This document shows, in pieces, positions 27,583-36,715 of a DNA stretch of 64,000 bases (position 1 is the stretch's first letter; every line of letters starts with the position of its first letter). This stretch comes from an uncultured Phocaeicola sp. (GTDB lineage: Bacteria; Bacteroidota; Bacteroidia; Bacteroidales; Bacteroidaceae), in NCBI GenBank assembly GCA_948579315.1, contig CAPAOL010000015.1:3372-67371 (forward strand), given 5' to 3'. Below the pieces are notes generated by a model that was not told the origin of the DNA, searched no databases, and worked only from the letters and a program-made list of their open reading frames with translations. The position numbers were made by a program, and so were the translations under genes.

Positions 27583-28605
27583 ATGGCAGAATCGAGACGT
27601 ACTTCATTGAAAGATTTGGCACAGATATTAGGTGTATCCATACCTACAGTATCCCGTGCCTTGAAAAATAGTCCCGAAATCAGTCGGGAACTTTGTATTA
27701 AAGCTCAAAAATTGGCAAAAGAGATGAATTATCACCCCAATCCTTTTGCTATGAGTCTCCGGAAAAATACTCCCCGTACCATTGGAGTAATTGTACCTGA
27801 TATTGTTACTTATTTCTTTGCGTCTATTTTAAGTGGTATAGAAGATACCGCTATAGCAAACGGCTATTTTGTTATCATCACGACTTCCCATGAGTCATAC
27901 GACCATGAGAAAAGAAATATTGAGAATTTGGTCAATATGCATGTGGAAGGTATTATAGGTTGTTTATCTCAAGAAACAACAGATTATGCCCATTGGTTGA
28001 GTTTGGATGATATGAATATGCCGCTTGTTCTATTTGATCGTGTTTGCATGCCTGACCGTTTTTCTACGGTAGTGGCTGATGGAGTATATTCTGCTCAGAT
28101 GGCGACACAGCACTTGTTGGATCATGGAAGCAAACGGATTGCTTTTATCGGTGGTGCAAACCATCTGGATATAGTAAGAAAGAGAAAACATGGTTACCTT
28201 GAAGCGTTAAGGGAAAATAAGATACCTATTGAGAAAGATTTGGTTGTGTGTCGGAAAATTGATTTTGAAGAAGGGAAAATAGCTACAGAAATTTTATTAT
28301 CGCTTCCGGAGCCTCCCGATGCAATTCTTGCCATGAATGATACATTGGCATTTGCCGCTATGGAAGTGATTAGAAATCATAATCTTCGTATTCCTCAGGA
28401 TATAGCGCTTATTGGGTATACAGATGAGCAACATGCCAATTATGTAGTGCCTCGCCTTTCGGCCGTCTCGCATCAGACTTATAAGATGGGGGAAGCCGCA
28501 TGTCAGATGTTGATTGATAAGATTAAGGGAGATAAAAAAATCAGGCAAATCATTATTCCTACTTGTTTGCAGGTGAGGGAAAGCAGTATAAAAAGGAAGG
28601 ATTGA
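27583..28605 (+). CDS. LacI-family transcriptional regulator
   Basis: DNA-binding sugar-responsive regulator. 340 aa: N-terminal LacI HTH (SLKDLAQILGVSIPTVSRALKNSPEIS) and hinge helix (NPFAMSLRKN), then a periplasmic-binding-protein-like sensor (TIGVIVPDIVTYFF, GSKRIAFIGGANHLD, PPDAILAMNDTLAFAAM, LIGYTDEQHANYVVPRLSAVSHQ). It lies between ahpF (same strand) and the convergent GH30 operon of PUL 2, with no sugar gene on its own strand, so its targets cannot be named. PUL 2 has its own HTCS. Confidence 0.94.
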   Translation: MAESRRTSLKDLAQILGVSIPTVSRALKNSPEISRELCIKAQKLAKEMNYHPNPFAMSLRKNTPRTIGVIVPDIVTYFFASILSGIEDTAIANGYFVIITTSHESYDHEKRNIENLVNMHVEGIIGCLSQETTDYAHWLSLDDMNMPLVLFDRVCMPDRFSTVVADGVYSAQMATQHLLDHGSKRIAFIGGANHLDIVRKRKHGYLEALRENKIPIEKDLVVCRKIDFEEGKIATEILLSLPEPPDAILAMNDTLAFAAMEVIRNHNLRIPQDIALIGYTDEQHANYVVPRLSAVSHQTYKMGEAACQMLIDKIKGDKKIRQIIIPTCLQVRESSIKRKD

Positions 28606-28630
28606 GAACCGAAATGTATTTTAAGAAGAG

Positions 28631-28667
28631 AATAAGGCTGAACTCTTCACAAAGAGCCAACCTTATT
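28631..28667. terminator. Bidirectional terminator between the LacI gene and the GH30 operon
   Basis: Interrupted hairpin with arms AATAAGG/CCTTATT (28631-28637 / 28661-28667) and CTCTT/AAGAG (28643-28647 / 28652-28656), followed by TTCTTTA, between convergent genes. Confidence 0.55.
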
Positions 28668-28685
28668 TCTTTATATATTGGAGTA

Positions 28686-30251
28686 TTATTGAGTGACCAA
28701 CGTAATAATGGAACGTGCCGGGATCACAACTTTTTCATGGTTTTTGATGCTTCCTACCGGTAGAAGATTCTCTCCATCTTTATCCGAAGTACGATAGATT
28801 GTCCAGTTTTTTATAATTCCGTTACGCTGATAGAAAGTAAACTCTTTATCTTCCGCTGCATAATTAATCATAACGAAAACCTCCTTTCCGTCTGTATTTT
28901 GGTATGCTGAACACATTAGTCCGGTTACATCCGTATCGCCTTCAGGAATGATTTTCCCTTGGTTGTCTTTGGCTATAATTGCTTTCCGAACAGCTCCCGG
29001 GCGTATAAATCTACTGTAGTTTCCCAAAGCCCACATTAATTTGGAGTCTTTCACCTCACCATTCAGAAAAGTCGGATCACTATACTCACGGATTAATCCG
29101 TCTTTATAATCTCCACCGATAGATCGCCACCATTGCCAACTGCGAGCACCTGCATATACAATGTCATGATGAATGATCCGTGCTACATATAATGCTGTCT
29201 TCATGGTGAAGTCATATCCTCCGCCTCCGCCGATTTCTTCGTCATTGCCCATGATACAGGTTTCTGTCTGCCAGAAATCCACCTTATACTTGTCTAAAGT
29301 ATCTTTTAATTGACAACGGATATCGTGTAAATTATTCAGAGGAGTATTAGTCCAATAACTATGCCCTACCATCAGCCGGGGAACATTGGGAGTATCACCC
29401 AGATAGGTGGCTGTACTGTCCGGATTAAAGAAAGACTGGATTTGATACCCCCGTTCCCAATTAGTCATGTGAGTATCGAACATACAACGATAGTCAGAGG
29501 ACTCATTGACTAGAATCTGTGTGTCAATTTGGTTATTTACGAACTCTTTACTGATGAGGCGTATGGCACGGGCTATTTCGCGGTTGGTAGCCGGTGTACC
29601 TTCTTGTTTGGGGCCAATCCAGTTCCAATGCCCATCGGGTTCATTGAATGGACAGAGGTAATTGAACTTGATTCCATCGTGTTTCTCCACCCCTTTTATG
29701 ACATTGGCAAGAAAACGGGCAAAATTCTTATAATGCTCTTCCTTTAAGTTTAAGGTTCCTCCACGGCCTGTGTTGGTGGCAAGACCGTTTTGTGTGAAAT
29801 ATACGGGAGGTGAATTAAGAAATGCCAAAAATTTGTTTACACCCCGTTCTTTTGCCAGACGCAGGAAGTTGCGCTGCCCTTGTTGTTTATTCCAATTATA
29901 GTTACCATCTGCCTGAAGGAAACATTCGGTGCGCATCCAGGGAGAGGCTATCTGGCTGGCTTCTCCTTGTTCCGCACTTCCGGCTCCTACATTGAAACGC
30001 CATAAAGACAAGCCGATTCCTTTAGGTTGTCCGTTTTCATGGTTTTCCGTACTGAACAGCCAGTCGGCTACTTGGTTTTGTTTTTCTTGCGGCCATAAGC
30101 CGATAAATTGCATGCTCCAACAGTCTGATGCTCCGAAATAGTCCATGGTTTGACAGGGTTGGTCTGTTTCTATTTCAAAGTGAATGGCAGGATGTTGAGC
30201 AAACAGGTTTGCTGTTGCAAATAAAGAGAATAATAATGCTTTGTATTTCAT
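28686..30251 (-). CDS. GH30 endo-beta-glycanase-type enzyme, periplasmic
   Basis: Clan GH-A retaining hydrolase, 521 aa, with a cleavable signal peptide (LFSLFATANLFAQ). TIM barrel with acid/base Glu204 (PFNEPDG) and nucleophile Glu330 (WQTETCIMG), then a C-terminal beta domain. It belongs to the group resembling endo-beta-1,6-galactanases (Glyco_hydr_30_2 type; GFGASDCW-like start, WSWQWWRSIGG-like barrel end). It is last in the operon, 12 bp after the second GH30. Likely substrate is a beta-1,6-linked galactan or glucan, or another GH30 target; the sequence alone does not decide. Confidence 0.88.
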   Translation of the reverse strand: MKYKALLFSLFATANLFAQHPAIHFEIETDQPCQTMDYFGASDCWSMQFIGLWPQEKQNQVADWLFSTENHENGQPKGIGLSLWRFNVGAGSAEQGEASQIASPWMRTECFLQADGNYNWNKQQGQRNFLRLAKERGVNKFLAFLNSPPVYFTQNGLATNTGRGGTLNLKEEHYKNFARFLANVIKGVEKHDGIKFNYLCPFNEPDGHWNWIGPKQEGTPATNREIARAIRLISKEFVNNQIDTQILVNESSDYRCMFDTHMTNWERGYQIQSFFNPDSTATYLGDTPNVPRLMVGHSYWTNTPLNNLHDIRCQLKDTLDKYKVDFWQTETCIMGNDEEIGGGGGYDFTMKTALYVARIIHHDIVYAGARSWQWWRSIGGDYKDGLIREYSDPTFLNGEVKDSKLMWALGNYSRFIRPGAVRKAIIAKDNQGKIIPEGDTDVTGLMCSAYQNTDGKEVFVMINYAAEDKEFTFYQRNGIIKNWTIYRTSDKDGENLLPVGSIKNHEKVVIPARSIITLVTQ

Positions 30252-30263
30252 AAAGTTGAGGGA

Positions 30264-31862
30264 TTATTTCAGATTATAAATGACAGTTGTAACACTTTCC
30301 GAAGGCACAATTACTTGTTGGTCTGCCGTGACGTGTACCTCTTGCAAATTTTTGTTATTTGTTGTTGTATAAGTAGTGATGGAGCTTATTTCACTTACCC
30401 ATTCTTTATGAATTTCGTTTAGCCGGACTCCTTTTTCTGATAGATTGGTATAAACAGCAACAATTTTATCTTTTTTCGGTGAAATCCATGCTGACCCGAA
30501 GAAACTGGATGATTCATTCATGTTAAGCATGATACGGCGATAACCCGGTCGGATGAATAGGCTGTAGTTACCTAATACCCAAAGTGTGGGAGTAGCTTTA
30601 TAAGTGCCTTCTTTCTCTATATCCCCATAAACTCCATCGGAGGGTTCCAGTGAAATCAGTAAGAAGCGGTTTTTGTGTCCCCAGCGGGGGATATCCATTG
30701 AGGTCCAGTAACTCCAGGAGGAAACTCCTGCTATAGTTAGGTCATTGTGTATTACTTTTGACATATAAAGTGCAATGTCCATTTCGGTTGCTTGGTCATA
30801 GCCTATAAACTCGGAAGAGCTGTATCCGTCGCCTAACATACTCCACTCACTTTGCCATATTTCTACATCATATTGTTGGGCTGCTTGGGCCAGTTGTTTC
30901 CGGACATTACGCATACCATCCCATGTGCCATCTGTCCAGTAGCTGTGGCCGCAGATAAGTTTCTTTACATGAGTCAGGTTGCCTATATAGGTGGAAGTTC
31001 CAGGTGTGAAAAATGCTGAAAGTACGTTACTATGGGCGGCATCATTCTTAAATTTGTAGAGATATTCATAATCTCCAGATTCCCCTGGAAGAATATCAAT
31101 AGAAAGACCGGCAGAAGTGATGGCGGTATCCAATTCACGTATAAGTCTGGCTACTTCATCATTAGTCCATCCGCTGCCTTCCTGGCCGCTGTCCCAATTA
31201 TATTGGGGTTCGTTAACTGGTGAGATATGTGTCACTGGATATCCTTCGTTTACATAGTATTTTGCTACATCTGACATGTATCTGGCAAAGTCCGTATAAC
31301 ATTCATCCTTCAAATTAGAAACTCCTCCGCTATTGGAGAATCCTTTTCCGTTGGAGGTATATTGTACAGGAGGGGTATTGCTGAAAAGTACTATACTCTG
31401 ACAACCAAACTCTTTGGCGCGCTGCAAGAAGTAGCGCTGCCCTTTACAGCGTGTCCAGTCTAATGTTAAGTCATCAGTCAGATAAGATTCTGCTCTGCGT
31501 GATTTGTCTTCTATTCCACTTGCTTCACCTTGTTCTGCACTGCCACCACCTAGATTCACACGCCACATGGAGAGTCCTATACCTTTAGGTTGTCCTGATT
31601 GTATTTCAGAAGAGAATAGCAGTTCACTGATTTTGTCACGATTCGTTATCCAGCTTTTTCCTACGAAGGCAGGTGCCCAACAATCTGATGCGCCAAATCC
31701 TGTCAGAGTCTGAAAAGATTGTCCGGCATCTATGGTTACTGTTTTTTCTACGTTTATGCTGCTGTCCGGTTGCCCCGATGTATCCGGTGTTTGGGGAGAA
31801 TCGTCACTGCAGGCTACAGTAGAAAAGAACAGTGGAAGAGTAAAAATATATTTTAGTTTCAT
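30264..31862 (-). CDS. GH30 enzyme, surface lipoprotein
   Basis: Paralogue of the adjoining GH30 (532 aa), sharing the GFGASDCW start, SAEQGEAS and VGHSYWT-like stretches. Acid/base Glu218 (SPVNEPQYNW) and nucleophile Glu339 (IWQSEWSMLG). Unlike its partner it has a lipobox (FFSTVAC) followed by SDDSPQ, the acidic surface-export signal, so it probably cuts polymer outside the cell while the other works in the periplasm. A hairpin separates it from susD. Confidence 0.88.
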   Translation of the reverse strand: MKLKYIFTLPLFFSTVACSDDSPQTPDTSGQPDSSINVEKTVTIDAGQSFQTLTGFGASDCWAPAFVGKSWITNRDKISELLFSSEIQSGQPKGIGLSMWRVNLGGGSAEQGEASGIEDKSRRAESYLTDDLTLDWTRCKGQRYFLQRAKEFGCQSIVLFSNTPPVQYTSNGKGFSNSGGVSNLKDECYTDFARYMSDVAKYYVNEGYPVTHISPVNEPQYNWDSGQEGSGWTNDEVARLIRELDTAITSAGLSIDILPGESGDYEYLYKFKNDAAHSNVLSAFFTPGTSTYIGNLTHVKKLICGHSYWTDGTWDGMRNVRKQLAQAAQQYDVEIWQSEWSMLGDGYSSSEFIGYDQATEMDIALYMSKVIHNDLTIAGVSSWSYWTSMDIPRWGHKNRFLLISLEPSDGVYGDIEKEGTYKATPTLWVLGNYSLFIRPGYRRIMLNMNESSSFFGSAWISPKKDKIVAVYTNLSEKGVRLNEIHKEWVSEISSITTYTTTNNKNLQEVHVTADQQVIVPSESVTTVIYNLK

Positions 31863-31876
31863 TGTTTTAGATGGAT

Positions 31877-31917
31877 TAAAAAATAGTCGCGGATAATCCT
31901 AGCAAACTATCCGCGAC
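31877..31917 (-). terminator. Intra-operon terminator/attenuator between susD and GH30 genes
   Basis: Perfect 10-bp arms 31886-31895 and 31908-31917 with a 12-nt loop. On the minus strand the stem is followed directly by TATTTTTTAA, the form of an intrinsic terminator. In this 116-bp gap it would lower enzyme expression relative to susCD. Confidence 0.7.
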
Positions 31918-31978
31918 AGAATATAAAGACCTATTGAATGTTTAATTCCTGTAACAATCTGTTCTTTTTGGAAAATGA

Positions 31979-33637
31979 TTAATTCCAGCCCGGATTTTGG
32001 GTGATAGAACCATTAGACATTGTAATCTCATATAAAGGTATCGGGAATACCATATCCCGGTTTTCGTTGAAGCTGATTCCTTTATCACTTGCCTCACCTT
32101 GATTTTCCCATTCGTAAATGTCGCGGGTAGCGGGATCTGTATTGTATTTTACAAATGTACCGTTTGCTCCCATCAGGTTACAAATCATTTTCTTGCCATT
32201 GTCATCTGTCCAACGGCGGATATCATAGATTCTGTTTTGTTCCCATGCCAGTTCCAAACGACGTTCTAGCCGGATAGCTTTGCGAAGCTCGTTCCCACTG
32301 GATGTGACAGCAGGTAATTTTACACGATTCCGTACCTCATTAAGGTAGGTACGTGCTGTACCATCTTCGCCCAATTCGTTGCAGGCTTCAGCATACATCA
32401 ACAATACATCTGCATAGCGTAAGATACGATGATCTAATGGAATTTTGTCGATATTGTATACTTCCGGACGTTTTTCAATAGGTACAAAATACTTCCGGAC
32501 AATACGTGCTGATTTATGTTGTGACGGATCTATAATATAACATTCGGGATCCCAACCGTACTTTTCGATATAATCTTTATAATTGGCGATTTTTGTGTTG
32601 TTTTCAACGAACTTGTCGAAGTTATTCTCTCCGGCAATTTCTGTACAACCGGTTTTAATGATAGTCCAACGTAAACGTTCTGTATCTCCTGCATCGATGT
32701 AGGCTTGTTCGAGGTTAGCGGTTGGCTGTCCCCAAGACCATCCGTCGCCGGGACCACTACGGGCACCGGTAATAACAGTCAAAGAACCACCCAATGCATA
32801 AGTTCCATCATACATATATTGTACTTCAAACAGACTTTCTTCGCTATTGTTATGGTCAACATCCCATACATCACCGAAGTTGTCGAGTAATTTATATTCA
32901 CCTTCGTCGATGACTGTTTTCAATACATCATGTGCCTCTTGCCATTTGCTTTGGTAGAGGTAAACCTTTCCCAATAGGCCTAATGCAGCTCCACGGGTAG
33001 CGCGTCCCATATCTGTAGCAGCATATTGACTACGTTGTGGCAACACATCAGCAGCGGCTTTTAAATCATCTTCAATGAACTTATATACATCTTCGGCCGA
33101 AGCGCGGGTAATACCTTGTATTTCTTCGGGCAACAGGAAGCCTGTAATGAGAGGCACACCACCAAAATTCTTCACAAGTTCAAAATAGAAGTATCCACGG
33201 AGAAAACGTGCTTCGGCTACAAGCCGGTTCTTCATTTCTTCATCTGAGAAATCAGCTTGTGAAATGCGTTCCACTGCGATATTGCAACGTAGAATGCCTT
33301 TGTATCGATACTGCCAAAAGTTGGAGATGGCACCATTGCTTTGTCCGGTACCTTGATAGTGGGCCAAAGAAATATAGTCACTTTGACTTTGGCTGGTATT
33401 GCCCATCCAACCGTCATCACTACACATCTCGGAAAGCAACCATACTGTGTTGATATTCCACCATCCGCCAAAAGTAATGGCCTGGTAACAACCAGTAATA
33501 AATGCTTCGGCTTCTTCTGCACTTTGGAAATAAGTATCCAAATTTTGTTGCCCGCGCACTTCCTCTGTTAGGAAATCCTCACAAGAAGTGAATGTCAGCG
33601 AGGCAATCATTGTTAATATTGTTAATATCTTTTTCAT
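31979..33637 (-). CDS. SusD-like surface lipoprotein (PUL 2)
   Basis: Surface glycan-binding lid protein of the adjoining SusC. 552 aa. Lipobox LTFTSC followed by EDFLTEE; SusD motifs TYFQSAEEAEAFITGCYQ, a helical core, and C-terminal RYADVLLMYAEACNELGED and RLERRLELAWEQNRIYDIRRW. It starts 17 bp after susC. Confidence 0.95.
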   Translation of the reverse strand: MKKILTILTMIASLTFTSCEDFLTEEVRGQQNLDTYFQSAEEAEAFITGCYQAITFGGWWNINTVWLLSEMCSDDGWMGNTSQSQSDYISLAHYQGTGQSNGAISNFWQYRYKGILRCNIAVERISQADFSDEEMKNRLVAEARFLRGYFYFELVKNFGGVPLITGFLLPEEIQGITRASAEDVYKFIEDDLKAAADVLPQRSQYAATDMGRATRGAALGLLGKVYLYQSKWQEAHDVLKTVIDEGEYKLLDNFGDVWDVDHNNSEESLFEVQYMYDGTYALGGSLTVITGARSGPGDGWSWGQPTANLEQAYIDAGDTERLRWTIIKTGCTEIAGENNFDKFVENNTKIANYKDYIEKYGWDPECYIIDPSQHKSARIVRKYFVPIEKRPEVYNIDKIPLDHRILRYADVLLMYAEACNELGEDGTARTYLNEVRNRVKLPAVTSSGNELRKAIRLERRLELAWEQNRIYDIRRWTDDNGKKMICNLMGANGTFVKYNTDPATRDIYEWENQGEASDKGISFNENRDMVFPIPLYEITMSNGSITQNPGWN

Positions 33638-33654
33638 GGTTTATACCTTGAGGG

Positions 33655-36600
33655 TTAAAATTTTAAATCAATTCCAAATAAGAAAGTACGTGGGTTAGGA
33701 TAAGCGATGCCGTCAATACCGGTTTCAATTACACTGCCATCTTTACCAATCTGTGGACGTTCAGGATCCATACCTGAGTAGCTGGTGATAGTGAAAGGAT
33801 TTTGAGCCGACAATGAGAGACGCAATTCGGTTCCGTTCAACCACTTCTTGGGGAGTGTGTAACCCACTTGTAATAGTTTGCAACGCATATAAGAGCCGTC
33901 TTCTACAAAGAAACTTGAAACGCGTGTGTAATTCTGATTCAAATCATTGTAGGACAGACGAGGAATATCGTTGCTGGTTCCTTCGCCATGCCATGCTTTC
34001 TGCAATGTACCTGCCCAAACGTTTTGCCCACTTACGCCGGAGTATAAACCTTTGGTCTTATTGAAAATATCATTACCGAATGTACCATAGAAGTTGGCTG
34101 TGAAATCGATGTTTTTATAGCTGAAACCCAAGTTCAAACCTACCATCAAATCGGGATATGGGTTACCGATCCATGTTTTATCATTTTCATCTAGAACTCC
34201 GTCATGATTCAAATCCTTAAAGCGAATGTCACCGGGTTGGGCATTGGATTGTACCAGCTTGCCATTTTCGTTGGTGTGAGCATAAACTTCATCCCAATTT
34301 TGGAAAATACCATCGGCTACGTAGCCGTAGAAGCGTGAAATCAAGCCACCGTCTTCATTACGGATAATTTGGTCGCTGTTGAAACCTCCAGTTTGGATAG
34401 GACCGTCACCGGAGAATTTAACAGCTTTATTTTTCACTGCGGAAAGGTTCAATCCCACATTATATCGGAAGTCTGCTACTTTGTCGTGCCAGTTCAGACT
34501 TAATTCCCAACCGCTAGCTTTCATACTACCTATATTCATCCATACTGTACTGTTCCAGTCGGGGTATCCGATGGCGAAGATATTTTGTTTCTGATAGAGC
34601 ATATCAGAAGATTTCTTTTGGAAATACTCAAAGGTCATGTCTAGACGGGAGTCAAGGAAGGACATATCCACACCTACGTTCCAGTCTTCTACTGTTTCCC
34701 ATTTTAGCAAATTATTGCCAACGCCTGATACCATAGTACCTGAAACACGTCCTGGAGCTGTACCGAATACATAATCAGATTGTCCTAACAAAGTCAGCGT
34801 AGCATCATTATCTATGTTTTGATTACCTACACGTCCCCAACCTCCGCGTAATTTCAAGTTACTGAAAATCTTCTGGTCTTGCATGAAACTTTCACTGATG
34901 ATACGCCATGAAGCAGAAACAGAAGGGAAGATGGCATATTTGTTTCCTTTGGGGAAACGAGAAGACCCATCTGCACGAATAGAAGCTGTTAGATAGTAAC
35001 GATTGTCATAGTTATACATCACGCGTCCTAAATAAGATACTAATGTGCTGTAAGCAGTTTTACCTTCTGACTTTTGGTTTTGTGTACCGGCATTTACTTC
35101 CTGCATTTGATCCATATTATTAGGAACATCGTCACGTGAGGCTTTTGATTGGAATTCAGCAAAGCGTTCAGCTGTAAAGCCACCCATTACATTAATATTA
35201 TGCTTTTCTGCAAAAGTCGTGATGTAAGTAGCAGTATTAGTCCAGTTCCAATCAAGCCATTCCTGCATTTCACGGGAAACATTACTTAATGTAGATTGTT
35301 CCAAAGCATCAATATAGAATTCAGGAGTGAATTTGTCTGTACGGCGGAAGTGTGCATTAGCGCCGAACTGCGTGCGCAGGGTCAGTTTTTGAATAGGGTT
35401 TATCTGTAAATAAGTATTTACAATTGTACCCATTTCACGGGAGTGGGAATTTTGGCGAGCCAATGAACCGGCAGGGTTCCACTCCTGGTTGTTGTAAGAA
35501 CGCTGATAGTTATTGAATTCGTTATCCACCCATTGATCTTCCGGCTTGAATATAGGAGTTGTGGGGTCCATAGACATGGCAGCTGAAAAAAGATCGGGGG
35601 TATCATCCCATGATTCTACACGTGGGGCAATGTCGAAACCCATTTTTACATATTTATTAAATGTATATTCTGTATTAAGGCGTGTGTTGATTTTGTCCCA
35701 ATAACCATAGTCATATTGTGAATTGTTACGGTAGTAACCCATACTCAGGTTATAAACCAGTTTGTCTGAACCACCGGAGATATTGAGTGAGTAATTTTGC
35801 ACTAAAGCAGTTTTGTTGATTACTTCGTCCCACCAGTCTGTTCCTCCGGGATTGGTAGTAGCGCCTGTATCATTCCAAATAGAAGTTCCTCCGTCATTTG
35901 TGTATCGGGTATTGAATACTTCTTTATATTCGGCGGCATTAGCCATTTTGGGTTTTGACAGTGTTTGGAAACCTGCAGATGCATTAAAACTGATATTTGT
36001 TTTTCCTGCCATTCCTTTTTTGGTTGTGATTAGAATGACACCGTTAGAAGCACGTGTTCCGTAAATGGCAGCAGCCGAAGCGTCTTTTAAAACTTCCATA
36101 GATTCAATGTCATTACTGTTTAGGAAGTTGATGTTTGTACCTACCGGCATGCCATCTACTACATACAAAGGATCGGTTCCGTTTACTGTTGTTACACCAC
36201 GGATTAGAACTTTTGGTTGTGCGCCCGGACCACCACCACTGGTTACTTGAACACCGTTGATTTTACCTTGCAAGGCGTCCATTGCATTACCGGTTACAGT
36301 TTCGGTAATTTCTTTTCCTTTTACGGTAGATATAGAACTGGTCAGGTCACTTTTTTTCACGGCTCCATAACCAATAACCACTACTTCGTCCAGTAATTCA
36401 CTGGCATCTTTCAGCACTACATTGATAACGGTTTGTCCGTTTACCTTTATTTCTTGAGTCTCATATCCTATGCTGGAGAACACAAGTACGGCATCCTTGG
36501 CAACATCGTTTAGTGAATAATCACCATCAATACTTGTAATAGTACCTGTACCTGTACCTTTAACTTGCACTGTTGCACCAATCATCGGTTCTTTATCTGA

Positions 36601-36693
36601 AGCCGAGGTTACTACACCTTTTACAGTGATGGTCTGCGCATAGCTACATAGACTTGTCAGCGCAAGACACAATAATAATATTTGCTTTTTCAT
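33655..36693 (-). CDS. SusC-like TonB-dependent transporter (PUL 2)
   Basis: Outer-membrane oligosaccharide importer, 1012 aa. Signal peptide ending CSYAQ, regulatory-like domain (VKGVVTSASDKEPMIGATVQVKG), TonB-box region (LLDEVVVIGYGAVKKSDLTSS), plug (VLIRGVTTVNGTDPLYVVDG, AIYGTRASNGVILITTKKG) and a barrel ending FLFGIDLKF. It follows the glycan-binding lipoprotein gene by 22 bp. Confidence 0.95.
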   Translation of the reverse strand: MKKQILLLCLALTSLCSYAQTITVKGVVTSASDKEPMIGATVQVKGTGTGTITSIDGDYSLNDVAKDAVLVFSSIGYETQEIKVNGQTVINVVLKDASELLDEVVVIGYGAVKKSDLTSSISTVKGKEITETVTGNAMDALQGKINGVQVTSGGGPGAQPKVLIRGVTTVNGTDPLYVVDGMPVGTNINFLNSNDIESMEVLKDASAAAIYGTRASNGVILITTKKGMAGKTNISFNASAGFQTLSKPKMANAAEYKEVFNTRYTNDGGTSIWNDTGATTNPGGTDWWDEVINKTALVQNYSLNISGGSDKLVYNLSMGYYRNNSQYDYGYWDKINTRLNTEYTFNKYVKMGFDIAPRVESWDDTPDLFSAAMSMDPTTPIFKPEDQWVDNEFNNYQRSYNNQEWNPAGSLARQNSHSREMGTIVNTYLQINPIQKLTLRTQFGANAHFRRTDKFTPEFYIDALEQSTLSNVSREMQEWLDWNWTNTATYITTFAEKHNINVMGGFTAERFAEFQSKASRDDVPNNMDQMQEVNAGTQNQKSEGKTAYSTLVSYLGRVMYNYDNRYYLTASIRADGSSRFPKGNKYAIFPSVSASWRIISESFMQDQKIFSNLKLRGGWGRVGNQNIDNDATLTLLGQSDYVFGTAPGRVSGTMVSGVGNNLLKWETVEDWNVGVDMSFLDSRLDMTFEYFQKKSSDMLYQKQNIFAIGYPDWNSTVWMNIGSMKASGWELSLNWHDKVADFRYNVGLNLSAVKNKAVKFSGDGPIQTGGFNSDQIIRNEDGGLISRFYGYVADGIFQNWDEVYAHTNENGKLVQSNAQPGDIRFKDLNHDGVLDENDKTWIGNPYPDLMVGLNLGFSYKNIDFTANFYGTFGNDIFNKTKGLYSGVSGQNVWAGTLQKAWHGEGTSNDIPRLSYNDLNQNYTRVSSFFVEDGSYMRCKLLQVGYTLPKKWLNGTELRLSLSAQNPFTITSYSGMDPERPQIGKDGSVIETGIDGIAYPNPRTFLFGIDLKF

Positions 36694-36715
36694 ATCTTAA
36701 ATCTAATGTTACTTG

